The notes under the pieces were generated by a model that made no database searches, was not told the DNA's origin, and saw only the letters and a program-made list of their open reading frames with translations. Positions 11,123 through 21,700 of a stretch of DNA of 64,000 bases are shown here, piece after piece. Positions within the stretch are counted from its first letter, which is position 1. Every line of letters begins with the position of its first letter. The stretch is taken from contig JACGCM010002132.1 of NCBI GenBank assembly GCA_014058105.1, forward strand, positions 124,001 to 188,000, in the 5' to 3' direction. Made by a program: the position numbers and the translations under genes. The DNA comes from Kingdonia uniflora. Its lineage: Eukaryota; Streptophyta; Magnoliopsida; Ranunculales; Circaeasteraceae.

Positions 11123-13500
11123 TTAACTCCTACTTTTTTTGTTCTTGGGGAGAGGAGTTCTACTAGCATCAATCGCTGGAAGACCAAAAGTAAGATCATC
11201 TAGCACTTCTTCAGGAACAATATCTTCAGGCAGCACAGGCGCAGGTACTTCAGGTACATCATTTTCCAGATCTGAATCCGTGAAGATGGCCCCAACAGCA
11301 GTAGCCAATTCCTTGTAAAAATCGTTCCTCTCCTCCATCTCATGGAATTCCTCTCCATAATGGTCCTTCATGTGCCTAAGATCATCCATATTGACTCGCT
11401 CAACGTCTCCTCTTTGTTCATCGAGCACCTTGGTGTGCTCTTTCGCCATCGACCTCCGCTCAGCAAAAACCTGTTCACAGACATCATTCTCAAAGTTGGC
11501 CTTTAACAGAGCCAGTGCCTTTTCCCTCCCTTTCGCCAAATCAATCATGAGTTGGGCGATCTCTTTCTTATTTTCTCCAAGACACATCTATTTCGTGTCT
11601 ATAATGGCCGCCTCCTTCGACTTGACCACCTCCCGCTTCATCTTCTCTAACTTTTCTTCCAGCTCTTCCTTCTTAGCTGTGAGCCCATTCTCAATATTCT
11701 TTGAGACCAAGAGCTCATTGGCAACCTTTGCCCACCAAGAATATGAGGCTTAGCATCGAGAATCAGGTTCTTAATCTGCATCAGAATACAATAGTGAGAC
11801 CTCGATGAAGGCACCAAAGTCATTAAATGAGACAAAGCATAAAAGTTTCTAACCTAGTTAATCATGCGGTGACCTTCACTGAAGAGGTCGACAAGCTCTC
11901 AGACCCAACAATACAGTTGGAAAATTCCTCCAAGGAGCCCTTCCCAGCAGCGAAGGCCTTGGTGGTCTGCTGAGTCTCCTCATAAGTCCTACCCAACCCC
12001 CCACCAACCTTATCCTTGGTTGACTTCTGGGAGTCCTTTTTTACCACTAAAACAACCTTCACCTTGGTCGACTCTTGGAAATCCTTTGTCAAAGATAAAG
12101 CAGTCTTCACCTTGGCCGACTTGGGTGGCAGACCTTGCGTGCCAGTAGTATCAGGTTTTTCTCCCTCATTGACAAGAGATGGTCGAGATGACCTCTTCAC
12201 CAGGGGAGTAGAGGCACTAGGAGGGTTGGCAACCATTTTTATCCTATTCTTAGTAAAGGACCCACTTAGCAGGGCTTCCTTATCTGCCGCAATATCAGTT
12301 GTGTACCCACTCAGCGCAGGGTTCTCGAGGGGAATACTAGCGCCAGCAACCGTTTTATATTTACAGACATTATGACATCGATGAGGGGGATGGCTGAACC
12401 TTTTGTTCGAGATCTTTTTATTCCAGCCTTTCGGAACCGACCTTCGACCTTCTCATGATCAGCAACCAGAGAGTTGATCCGACCGAAGTAATTTGTCCTT
12501 ATCTTGTATAACTTTTCTTGGACCTTGGACTTTCTATCAACCTCCTTCGATACTACACGATGAAAAAACAAAAGACAGTTATACACCAATTTCATACAAA
12601 CAAGCAAGACAAAAACTTTGACAAACATATTACCTAGAAACACACCTATGTGAAAGCACTTCCTTTTCAGAGACTCCCCTGGATTTTTCAGATCGAATTC
12701 GTAATTACCGAACACAAGGAGACAATCGGCAAAGTATTGCCCCTCTGTAGATACCATCTCATAGAACAGAGGCCTCCACAAGAACCTCACTAAGTACCTC
12801 TACTCTAGCTTCTATAGATTCTGTTTAAGTGTGTAATACATGCACATGTCATCCATAGTGATCTGCCTTTCCCCCTCTCTCCTTTAATTAATCGTTTATC
12901 ACTCCCACCACCCTGAAGAGGTCATAGATGTTCGGATTGAACTGTCCAAGGGTAACATCGAAGAAGTTTATAAACTTCTTCTGCACGCAAAGGCAACTGT
13001 AACCCCTTTCTTATCTATTCTCGATAGATGAAAATACCGTCCAAGTGGACCTCTTGATCCGCCATTTCATAATGGTACACGTCCAACCTAATATCGTCGA
13101 GGATACCATACGTCGCCTTAAAATTCAGAATTTTATTGGTTTCTAGAGCCTCTCCATTGTACTCCACCTCTTCTTCCTCTACCTCTTCCTTCTCCATGAC
13201 TTCCGCCTCCTCTCCTTCACAACCCCCACCATCGCACCCTTCTCGATCACTTGCTTGTGGCTCATGATCAGCATCAGTATCTGTCTTCTCCTCATCTCAG
13301 ACTTCGATAACCCTAGCCTCAAAGTTAACACGATTCCTATTAGTAACCTCCACACGGCTTTACTCCACCCAATATCTACCACCCAGTTCCTGGACATAAG
13401 TGGAAAGATTGATTAATAGTAGTTCTACATCAACAAGATTCTCGAAGATCCCTATTCTATTAGCATCATGACAGTTAACATTTTGGACTAGTTCATCCAT
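11123..13500 (-). pseudogene. Antisense gene of element H (mobile-domain-like, coiled coil)
   Basis: This gene runs opposite to the element's sense strand. From its 5' end (about 13500) the frame pieces read MDELVQNVNCHDANRIGIF, then an acidic run (MEKEEVEEEEVEYNGE), then across a frameshift near 12990 a segment including [12 protein letters not shown] that resembles the first helices of plant mobile-domain/PF04195-type 'putative gypsy type transposon' proteins. After a Lys/Ser/Thr-rich linker (12236-11862) comes a charged helical C-terminus (about 11800-11123) with KREVVKSKEAA and NFENDVCEQVFAERRS, ending KNKKSRS. Candidate introns interrupt it. Stops and frameshifts make it non-functional. 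Family assignment is by resemblance only. Confidence 0.6.
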
Positions 13501-13719
13501 TATTTAACCTGAAAATCATTTCCATTTTCTTAAGTTAGTATAATATCATATCTTCTATATTATATATGTTCATATGTTAGTCTCGATACTGTTGTCGCGT
13601 ATTATTCTCTAGCCTATCATTCTTTCTATTACTATCTAGTTTGAAATTATTACATTAGTTGTGGATACAAGTTTTACATCAAATTTTACTTAAGTCCTAA
13701 CATCGAGAACTATTTTATG

Positions 13720-14138
13720 TCCCTAACATATTTTGCTCGAATGTACAAGAACTATGTAACTTCTCGAAGATGTTTCATATGCCGCACGATTTCTCGCCTA
13801 CAGATCTCGATCTACTACAGTAGCCGTTATGCTTGGTCAAATAGAGCCATTACAAGAAGATCTGCGAAGTTCGCCCACTGCCCACCAAAATAGGAAGCCA
13901 TTTATTTTTGTAACTGCCTGTATCCATTATAAATACAGGCAGAGCATATGTTAATCTGATCCGCAGCTCTACTATTCTTATACATTTTCATATCCTTACT
14001 ATTCATCAATTACAATAAACTAGCTCCTATTGGATTTCTAAACCTAAATCCTCCTCGAGGTCGTGGTTTTTCTAAGGTTTTATTGAGTTTTAACATAAAA
14101 TCTATCATGTTCAAGTTTATAGTTACAATTTCCTTACA
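13720..14138 (+). repeat. 3' LTR of element H (start approximate)
   Basis: The end TCCTTACA at 14131-14138 fits an LTR terminus, and CATTATAAATACAGG at about 13932-13946 supplies a TATA box. A U5-like tail with CCTCGAGGTCGTGGTTTT matches the tail of element A's LTRs. I chose TGTCCCTAA near 13720 as the probable start, but no second LTR is available to fix it. Confidence 0.5.
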
Positions 14139-14806
14139 GAAGTATTGGCAAAGTTTACCTTCTCAAAAATATACTATTACAGGTGGGTTTTGCGTGAACT
14201 GGGGAACTTTCCATAGAGAGTGTCATTGCAAATGTTGAGTCACAAATAAATTCAATGTGAGAATGATTGATGATTTAAGTGAGGTTCTTCTTTGATTAAT
14301 AATGTTGGAATAAGATTCATGTAAGCATGTCGATCATGATCAATTGTTTAGTATAAGAATTTATTTTTATTATTTTGCATACAAAGCTTTTCGTATTTGC
14401 TAGGTCGAACATCAATTTACTAAAATTACATCTTAGCAAAAACCTATAACGTTATCATTCACAAAGTTCATGTCAAGGGACATTTCTTTAATCCAAAGTA
14501 CAATTCGAACTATGGTATTGTGTATATATACAACATCGGGAAGGAAAAAAGAAATATCATCTTATGATCAGTTTCTCTAGGTATATAAGAGAATGAACAA
14601 TTAAGCAATATATTTATCTATGAAGTTATAACCTATTAGTATCGGATACATGTGAGGACTGTTCGTCATGTGAACTTGAAAAAGGTGTTTGGAATATGAA
14701 TTCCGTAATATTAAAATAGTTTCTTTTGTGTGAAAGGGTTCCTTGAGATCTTGTGGGACAACAACATTCCTTCTCTTCACTTTAATTTACCTAGGGTTGC
14801 TTGATC

Positions 14807-15417
14807 CAGGGCTGTTAATGGACTTGATTGGACTAGGACCTGCTATGATCCTAGTCCGATCTGTTAAGGAACCCCCATTGGTCCTAGCCCAATCTAAATC
14901 CTATAGGACCATTAAACTGTGGATCCTAACCCAGTCCGTTAACAAAAAAATATTTTTAAAGAGGGAAAAATCTTAAAAAATCGTTACATGAAAATCAATA
15001 TTTTTATGAATAATCATTTTAAGCAAAACCCTAAATCTCAGTTCAGACTTAATGATCTTCTTCGGCCGTTATGACGTTGCAAGAAACAAAATGGAAAAGA
15101 AAAATCTTTCTTGGTTTAAGAGAAGAAGAAAATACTCCATAATGGGCCATAAGTTACTATTTCAAAGAATATAAAGAAAAAATTAACTTTCTTTATTAGA
15201 AGATAATTACAATATTAGTACCTGTAGTACATATCCTGAATGGATAAGATCTTTAGCGGATTGGATTGAGGTGGATTATTATCCAATTCGTTACCTTATC
15301 GGACCAGACCTTAACGGACCGAGTTTCCTAATGGATTTAAAAAATTGATCCTAAACAATTACTAATGGATTGGATCGGACCGGGTAACGAATTTAGGCCT
15401 TACCATTGATAACCGTA
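14807..15417. mobile_element. Second, decayed hAT-type MITE related to 411-849
   Basis: The left end CAGGGCTGTTAATGGAC and the right end (complement of ATCAATGGTAAGGCC) match the two ends of the 411-849 MITE in inverted orientation. The interior again carries CCGATCTGTTAAGG and GGACCGAGTTTCC-type blocks. At about 611 bp it is longer. I could not find a matching 8-bp target duplication, so it is older or rearranged. Confidence 0.6.
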
Positions 15418-15860
15418 AGTGGTTTTCCGACGTAATACTATTCTTTAAATAATTAACAGTCATTGATACATTATCGCCGTCCTCGCGATTGATAATAACT
15501 TTATAATATATAGCTAGAATCTCAACTATGGTTTCCTCTAGGATAATATACCAAAAATTAGTCACAACTCGAAAACACATTTTGAAAGAAAATAGTTTAA
15601 AAGTTATTGAAACTTGTTTCTTTTCGGGAATGTATTAAGTATGGTTAGTTATTGTTTCCTCTAGTTGTTTGACGAACCCTACTTTGTTTAGGCCCATTTT
15701 TCTTGACACCAATAATTTGTGAGGATCTCTGATATCGAGGCCTTGTCCCCATACCATCAAAGTAGGCCCCCAACTGCTGCGGTGGGGGATATTGTTGTGT
15801 AGGTGTCCATTGGATGGTATAGGCAATTAATCAGTATCGTTAAGGGTGCCCAGAGTTCAC
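15418..15860. other. No gene seen
   Basis: Short unconserved ORFs only. The segment is probably flanking DNA or the outer part of the old LTR that follows. Confidence 0.4.
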
Positions 15861-16716
15861 ATTGGAGGGGGTGGAGGATAATGAAGAAGATGTTGGTGGT
15901 TGTAGAAGCATGGATATTCATAGATAGCTAGCTCGTCATTTGATAAGATAGCCTAAGTAATCTACTGACTACCCACTATGGTCATTTATCCATAGCTACC
16001 TCGTCACTTGACGATCTAGCTTAAGTTATCTACTAACTACCCGCTATGGGTATTCATACAGTGATAACTCGTCACTTGACGAGTCTCCCGATAATCTCGG
16101 GAGGGCAGAAAAGAAATAAAAAAATATATTGGGAAAATAGCCCAAGCCTCTCAAATGTCTATATAAGGAAGACCCACACCAAAGGGTCGGGATCTTCTTC
16201 TCCCCTCTAATAAACCTACTATAGTAGAAACCCTAGTAGCTCTTGTGTACGATCTAGTGCAACGCCAAGAGGGCTACAATCCATCAATCCTCAGTCAAAT
16301 AACTTACCCAAATTAGTTTAAAGATCTGGTAGTACAAGAACATATGGGACTATAGGGGCGCCGTCTGTGGTCTCGATTGAGATATCACGTAATCTACAAG
16401 TTGAAAATGGTGGAATTAAGATACACGTAATCCATCTTCCACTTATGGATTCACTAAAATATGGTATAGACAATGGCAAATCGAAAGTCCATTTGTATTT
16501 GGGCAAAAAAATCAATGTTGAAATCGACAGCGAGGTGAATTCTTTCACGTACGCTATTTTTGGCTTGAGTTTTTGTTAACAATCCTCGTCTTTATTCGAC
16601 TAAAGAGTTTAACAATGAATGATGTAAACCTATTATGAGGACCAACGATGTTAGGGAATTTATTAGATATGATGGGATACGTCAATAATGGAGATGTCGA
16701 ATCCGACAATAGCAGC
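15860..16716 (+). mobile_element. Element O: LTR and leader of an older Tat-type element
   Basis: A TATA-like CTATATAAGGAAG at about 16158 is followed by a U5-like tract and then, at 16351, GGGGCGCCGTCTGTGG. That motif marks the primer-binding region just inside the 5' LTR of many plant Tat-type elements and parallels TTTGGCACCGTCTGTGG in element B. So 15860-16348 is probably a 5' LTR and 16349-16716 its leader. Element A interrupts it at 16717; the sequence from 28140 should be its continuation. The LTR start is approximate, and no gag was recognised in the leader. Confidence 0.55.
15914..16090. repeat. 68-bp tandem repeat, about 2.5 copies
   Basis: The anchor CTCGTCA occurs at 15932, 16000 and 16068, an exact 68-bp spacing. 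Each unit has the form TATTCATA..CTCGTCA-TTGAC..GATAGCCTAAG-TATCTACT.ACTACCC.CTATGG. It lies upstream of a TATA-like sequence, inside what I interpret as the U3 part of an old LTR. Confidence 0.8.
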
Positions 16717-17197
16717 TGTAAGGATTTATTCCTGCCCTCGACCTGCTAGAAGCTGTGATATCAAACTCCATACAAAATAGTTTGACTCCATAAACACATG
16801 ATGTAATTAGAGAAGCCGCTACTGAAAAGAAGGATCAGACCATTACACAGCCATTATGAAGACTCATCAAAACTATGATTGTAACGTTCGTCATTAAAAG
16901 AAATAATGGTCATAAACGGTCATAATATCAGACCTATAAATAAGATCAAGGAAGAAATTAAGGGCAGATTTTTTATCTACAAAGTCTGTACTAAACTATC
17001 CAAAAGACTTACTATAATATATAGTTATTCTGTCAATAAGATCACTATTTCTAAATCCTCAAGAGAGGTCGTGGTTTTTAATTAATAAGAGGTTTCCACA
17101 CAAATTCTTGTATGTTGGTAATTATTTGTTATTGCTAACGTTCTGATCATATTTGGTGTGAGAGACTAAGTTCGAGATCTGAAATTAGGCTTTTACA
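16717..17197 (+). repeat. 5' LTR of element A (481 bp)
   Basis: Begins TGTAAGGATTTATTCC, ends GGCTTTTACA and aligns along its length with 27654-28139. CCTATAAATAAG near 16930 is a good TATA box. Confidence 0.92.
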
Positions 17198-17217
17198 TTT
17201 GGCAGTGTTTGTGGGAA
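17198..17217 (+). promoter_or_regulatory. Primer-binding region of element A
   Basis: TTTGGCAGTGTTTGTGGG begins directly after the LTR. It is a degenerate form of the TTTGGC.CCGTCTGTGG found at the same place in element B. The priming tRNA was not identified. Confidence 0.6.
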
Positions 17218-17272
17218 TCATAACAATCAGCCATAATTCTCTAATACAGTAGGTACTTATCATCTTTACAAA

Positions 17273-18600
17273 ATGCCGAGCCCAAGTCAAAAATCCCCTA
17301 GTTGGAGAGACAGAAGGACTTGGTGTAGGAGTGAATCACATGGAAAAATTGTGCGCTACTCTCAATTCTGAGAAAAAAAAGAATGATTCTAGAACAACAA
17401 TTGACAGAAGTGTGAGAAGGACTAAAAGTTCTTCAGGGACAACATATGATAACATAGGAGAATAAGGAGGTGCATCCGGCTACATACAGAATTTCAGCTT
17501 GGGAAGGGTTAGGACTTCCCAGAGGTAATATCCATGAAGCTGATATTTGACATGATCATATCAGCAAAAAAAGAATTTGTCAAAATCTATACTGACCTCA
17601 GACAAGCAGATGAACTACAAAACAGAAAGACTCGGGTCTCTGTACGCAAAAGGCTCAGTAAAGGGAGTAGAGACCACAATCTTAGGGAGGGACATCTCCG
17701 ATGTCACATAATCACAGCTCGACGGTTTGCTACTCTATAACACATGGATAGACGCATTAAAGAGCTATTTTATGCCCAAACAAGTGTAGGAAAGATCATC
17801 TTCAGTAGACAACAGAAGAGCCCGATTGCGCAAGATCTGTTAGACAATGAAGTACTGACCAGTTTTCATAAACCAAAAATAAAAGGGACTGATTCCATTA
17901 AACACGTTTAAGAGTTCCAAGAATCTTTGGGTTTGCATTGTACATCGAATCATATTTGTTGTCGACTATTCCCTACCAGTCTCCAGGATGAGCCTCTAAG
18001 ACTTTTTATTCATTAGAGAAGGGGTCAATACATACTTTCGAACAGTTGCGAGAACTTTTTGTTAAGAACTATACGCATAATAGTGACAAAGAAGATAACC
18101 TGTACTCCCTGATCAGTCTTAAATAAATACTGGGGGAGAAGCTCAAAGCATTCACCAAAAATTTCTTGGATATGGCAAGATGAGTGGATAGTCTCGGTCA
18201 GAAAATTACTGTTTCATTAAGGATGATGTCCGAGAGATAGAAGCCACATAAATCAATCCTGACAACAAAAGAGCAAGCCATAAAACGATAATTTGATCGT
18301 ACTATAGATACCAGAGGGGATAAGAAATGACCTAAATCTAATTGAGATCGACCTCAAAAAGGAAGTGACCTTCCACAGCCATGCCATCTAAGATATACTC
18401 CTAAATTGGCCGATATCTACCCCACACTTCAGAAAGATAAGTTCTTCAGAAATGCCCAACCCCTCAAGCCCATCGAGGGTAAGCGATACTGCAAACATCA
18501 CAATGTCTGACATCATGATACAAAATGTTGTTAAGCTCTACAGAGACTCTTGGAGTGCATACTTAAAGATGGAAGGCTATACAAATATATCGTTGATCTG
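17273..18600 (+). pseudogene. Element A gag (broken)
   Basis: The capsid-type gag polyprotein remains only as fragments in shifting frames. It starts ATGCCGAGCCCAAG at 17273. The retrotransposon gag domain is recognisable from 17742 (MDRRIKELF, LTSFHKPKIKG, CRLFPTSLQDEPLRLF, KNYTHNSDKEDNLYSL) and aligns piecewise with element B's gag (53860-52980). Near 18480-18570 it ends in a knuckle-like KRYCKHHN..HHDTKCC and KDGRLYKYIVDLES. At about 18610 it runs straight into reverse transcriptase sequence, marking an internal deletion. Confidence 0.8.
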
Positions 18601-18609
18601 GAGAGTTAA

Positions 18610-19150
18610 AAATTTCATATACCTCGCCGAATACTATTATGAAGTCATGCCTTTCAGAATTAAAAATGCAAAAGCTACTTATCAAAGATTGATGACCCAA
18701 ATGCTCAAAGACCATCTCGAGAAAACAATGGAAGTTTACATCTATGACATGCTTTGTAAAAGTCAAAAAAAAGAAAATCATCTCCCAGATTTACACAGAT
18801 CTTTTGAAATTCTTCTGTTATATAGGATAAAGCGAAACCCTGATAAATCTCTATTTGGTATCCAATCAAAAAAGTTCTTTGGGCATTTGATTAACAAGAA
18901 GGGAATCGAAGCTGACCCCGATCGCATTTGTGTTCTATTATAAATGCCTTCACCAAAAATGAAGAAGGAAGTACAAAAATTGGCTGATAAAATTACCGTA
19001 ATTAACCGATTTGTATCAAAATCATCTGATCGATGTAGATGGTTATTTAACCTACTACGTGAAGGGACACGAAAAGGCAAGACTAAAAAGGATCCAGAGA
19101 TCGAGTAGAATAATGAATATAAAGTTGCATTTAAGGAGTTGAAAAGTTAT
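18610..19150 (+). pseudogene. Element A reverse transcriptase, N-terminal half deleted
   Basis: The readable sequence opens at YYEVMPFRIKNAKATYQRL, which in intact elements lies in the middle of the palm; the protease and the fingers (the PLPNIHQML and MDAASGYNQIPL region in element B) are missing. Compared with B, about 1.2-1.3 kb is absent. The catalytic box reads VYIYDMLCKS where YIDD is expected, so the first Asp is Tyr (TAT). FFGHLINKKGIEADPDRI and KFVSKSSDRCRWLF-type motifs follow. A stop at 18941 ends the long frame. Confidence 0.88.
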
Positions 19151-20160
19151 TTGGGATAATCTTCTATAATAAGTACCCTCACAGAAGGTGAAGAACTTAT
19201 AGTATACCTTGCCGTTATAAAGAACTCACTAAGTTCGGTGCTCATTCGATTTGACAAAAATATATAGAAAAGCCCGCATATTTTATTAGTAAAACCCTTA
19301 CTCTAGCGGAAACACGATACACTAAAATTGAAAAGCTACTTCTAACCCACGTGTACACCTCATAGAAATTAAAACAATATTGTTAAGCTCATTTGATTTA
19401 AGTAATGATGAATTACCCCCTGTGAGAGGTCTTGTCCTTAAAGGAAATCTCCAGATGAGTACAGGTGTGGTCAGCCAGCTTGGGGAAGTATAATATTCAT
19501 TTTGAATAAAGGCATTCGGAAAAGGGTCAAGCATTAGCAAATTTTTTAGCAGATTTCCGAGTCAAAGACCCCCATTAGGAAGTGGATGACACCGACCTCG
19601 TAGAAGAATAATTTGAAGAAATAGGGGACTCGATATAAAAAAGGGGTGGCACATTTGGACCGAGGGATACTCCGGACCGGCATGCTTGGGCATCGACATC
19701 GTTCTCATCACACCCTGAAATGATAGGATAGAGAAATCAATCTGACTTAATGTTGAGGCCACCAATAATGAAACATATTACGAGGCGCTGATCCATTAAA
19801 TGGATTTGGCACTAGAACTTGGAGTACCCGAACTATCTATATACACAGATTCCTTGTTGATCATAAACCATTACACAGAACGATATCAGAAAAATAGAAA
19901 ATGGTGGATTACGCCGTGTTAGTAGCATATAGAATGAGTAGATTCTAAAAAGCTATAATTGAATATTTACCTCGAGGGGAAGGTAGACACACAAATTCTG
20001 TTGCTTATCCTGCCAGAATTCTTGAAACAGAAGCTTGATATTTAAAGATCAAAGTAGTATCTACCCCCAATATTAACGTCATTAGATCGAATGCCCTTAA
20101 CACTGGGGGCGATGAATAGATAAAAGATGATCGGAGACGGCCTATCCTCAGATATATTAA
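19151..20160 (+). pseudogene. Element A RNase H and second (aRNH-type) RNase H, decayed
   Basis: Fragments in several frames follow pol order. An RT-connected RNase H part (ELIVYLAVIKNSLSSVLI near 19190; KQYC-like tract near 19370) is followed near 19780-20000 by a second RNase H with YYEALIH, LELGVPELSIYTDSLLI and YLPRGEGRHT-like pieces. Two successive RNase H domains are characteristic of Tat-lineage gypsy elements. Many stops are present. Confidence 0.7.
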
Positions 20161-20299
20161 AATAAAGAATGATTTTACTAGTAAACTCCCTGAAGTTGTT
20201 AATGAAAGATGAAGACTGATAGACAATACTAAACGATACATAGTTATTGACAATATCATTTACAAAAAATCAGTCACAGGTCCTTATCTCAAATATCTG

Positions 20300-21335
20300 T
20301 CTGACATAAAAACCATCAAATTTTTATGAGAATTATATAAAGACACTTGTAGATCACATATGGCAGGACGATCTTTGGTAAATTGCGTTATAACTCACAA
20401 GATTTTTTTGCTTAGAATGAGGGCATATGGCGAGTGTGCAAAGAAATATGATGCCTGTTAGCGACATGGACCCAAAATTCTAGCTCCAGCCCTAGAGCTT
20501 AACTTTAGTATAGTATAGTGGGAGAATTACCAAATACTCATGAAAAATGAGACATCTTTTGGTAGCAACCAATTACTTCACCAAATGGGTAGAAGCAGTC
20601 CCTTTGTGTCGAACATGTGAAGAAGTGGTCAGCCAGTTTATATGGGAAAACATTAACACAAGGTTCGGTTACTCATATCTTATCTAAATTGATAATGGAC
20701 CATAGTTTATTGAAGAAAAGGTGGTCACATTTTTTAACAAGCATAACATCATTCACTCTCCTTTAATTCCTTACTACCCAGAGGGCAACGGTCAAGCAGA
20801 AATAACCAACTAAACTATAGTTGATAGGATAAAAAAACATTTGAAAGAAAAGAAGGGAAATTAAGTTCAGGAGTTAACACAAGTATTTTGGGCATTTAGG
20901 ACAACCTCACAGATATCTACGGGTTGTACCCCTTTCCTGCTAGCATACAAAATTGAAACTGTTATCCCACAACTGAATATCGTCATCCTGTACATGACCA
21001 CTAAATGACGGATGAAGAAAATTAATTTTAGTTAGCATGTAATATGCACTGGATTTAAGTGATCGAGTAATTATGAATCTTGGGCGATACCATCAAGCAT
21101 TGGCCAAATCTTACAACAAACGAGTTCGTAACAAAGAATTTGACATTCAAGACCTCGTTCTACTGAAAATACCAAAACATAGAAAGAAATTAAATGCCAG
21201 GAGGCTTGCAAAAAATTAGGAAGGGCATTTCATTTTAGTCGGTAAAAGCGACCTCGGTTCTTACGATATGATCACAGAAGGAGTTCGAGTTCTAAATCCT
21301 TGGAAAATGAAGAGTTTGAAAACATATCGCAGATA
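20300..21335 (+). pseudogene. Element A integrase (broken)
   Basis: Integrase inserts the cDNA into the genome. The zinc-binding part is near 20330-20460 (CAKKYDACQRHGPKI). The core follows: VATNYFTKWVEAVPL, then IDNGP-stop-F at about 20694 where DNGPQF is expected, then YYPEGNGQAEITN with the Glu. The C-terminal part (21070-21335) includes YNKRVRNKEFDIQDLVLLKI and ends NPWKMKSLKTYRR-stop. Several stops, such as TAG in place of the DNGPQ glutamine, inactivate it. Confidence 0.85.
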
Positions 21336-21700
21336 AGAATGTTTTACACTTTAAAGTTTTATCTCTTTAATGGGTATTATTTTCCATTTTTATGTACATT
21401 TCTCTTGAATTTATGAAATACTTATTTTTTATTGATGTACACATCTAGTATACATACAAAATATTTATTATGCAAGCAACATACATTAACTATACATTTG
21501 TATAGATAACTCAGTCCACTATGAATAGTACACCACACCTCTTATCATAACAACAAAATAGACACATGTGTAATTTAACTCTTTTGCTCCTTCATCAAAC
21601 GGTGCGATGACTATTTTTTCTTCCCTCCTTTCAGTAAGCTGCCTATATGATCAGTATCAGTGGAACAAAATCTCGCGATATTTTACTTGCGATGTATTCA
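21336..21700. other. AT-rich spacer between pol and antisense gene of element A
   Basis: No coding sequence and no tandem repeat. Elements B and D carry long tandem arrays at this position; A does not. Confidence 0.6.

Larger units (their letters stand above)
11120..14138 (+). mobile_element. Element H: 3' remnant of a Tat-lineage LTR retrotransposon
   Basis: Only the 3' part remains: an antisense gene on the minus strand (11123-13500) followed by a plus-oriented LTR ending TTACA at 14138. This matches element A, where the antisense gene also lies between pol and the 3' LTR. The LTR's downstream part shares GAGGTCGTGGTTTT with the corresponding part of A's LTR. No gag or pol of this element is visible upstream; the 5' part was probably lost. 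Confidence 0.7.

Noticed and set aside
16318..16579. Overlapping plus and minus ORFs (70 and 76 codons) as a transposase N-terminus
   Set aside because: I considered a MULE-type N-terminal domain, but no diagnostic motif supports it; it is better explained as the leader of element O.
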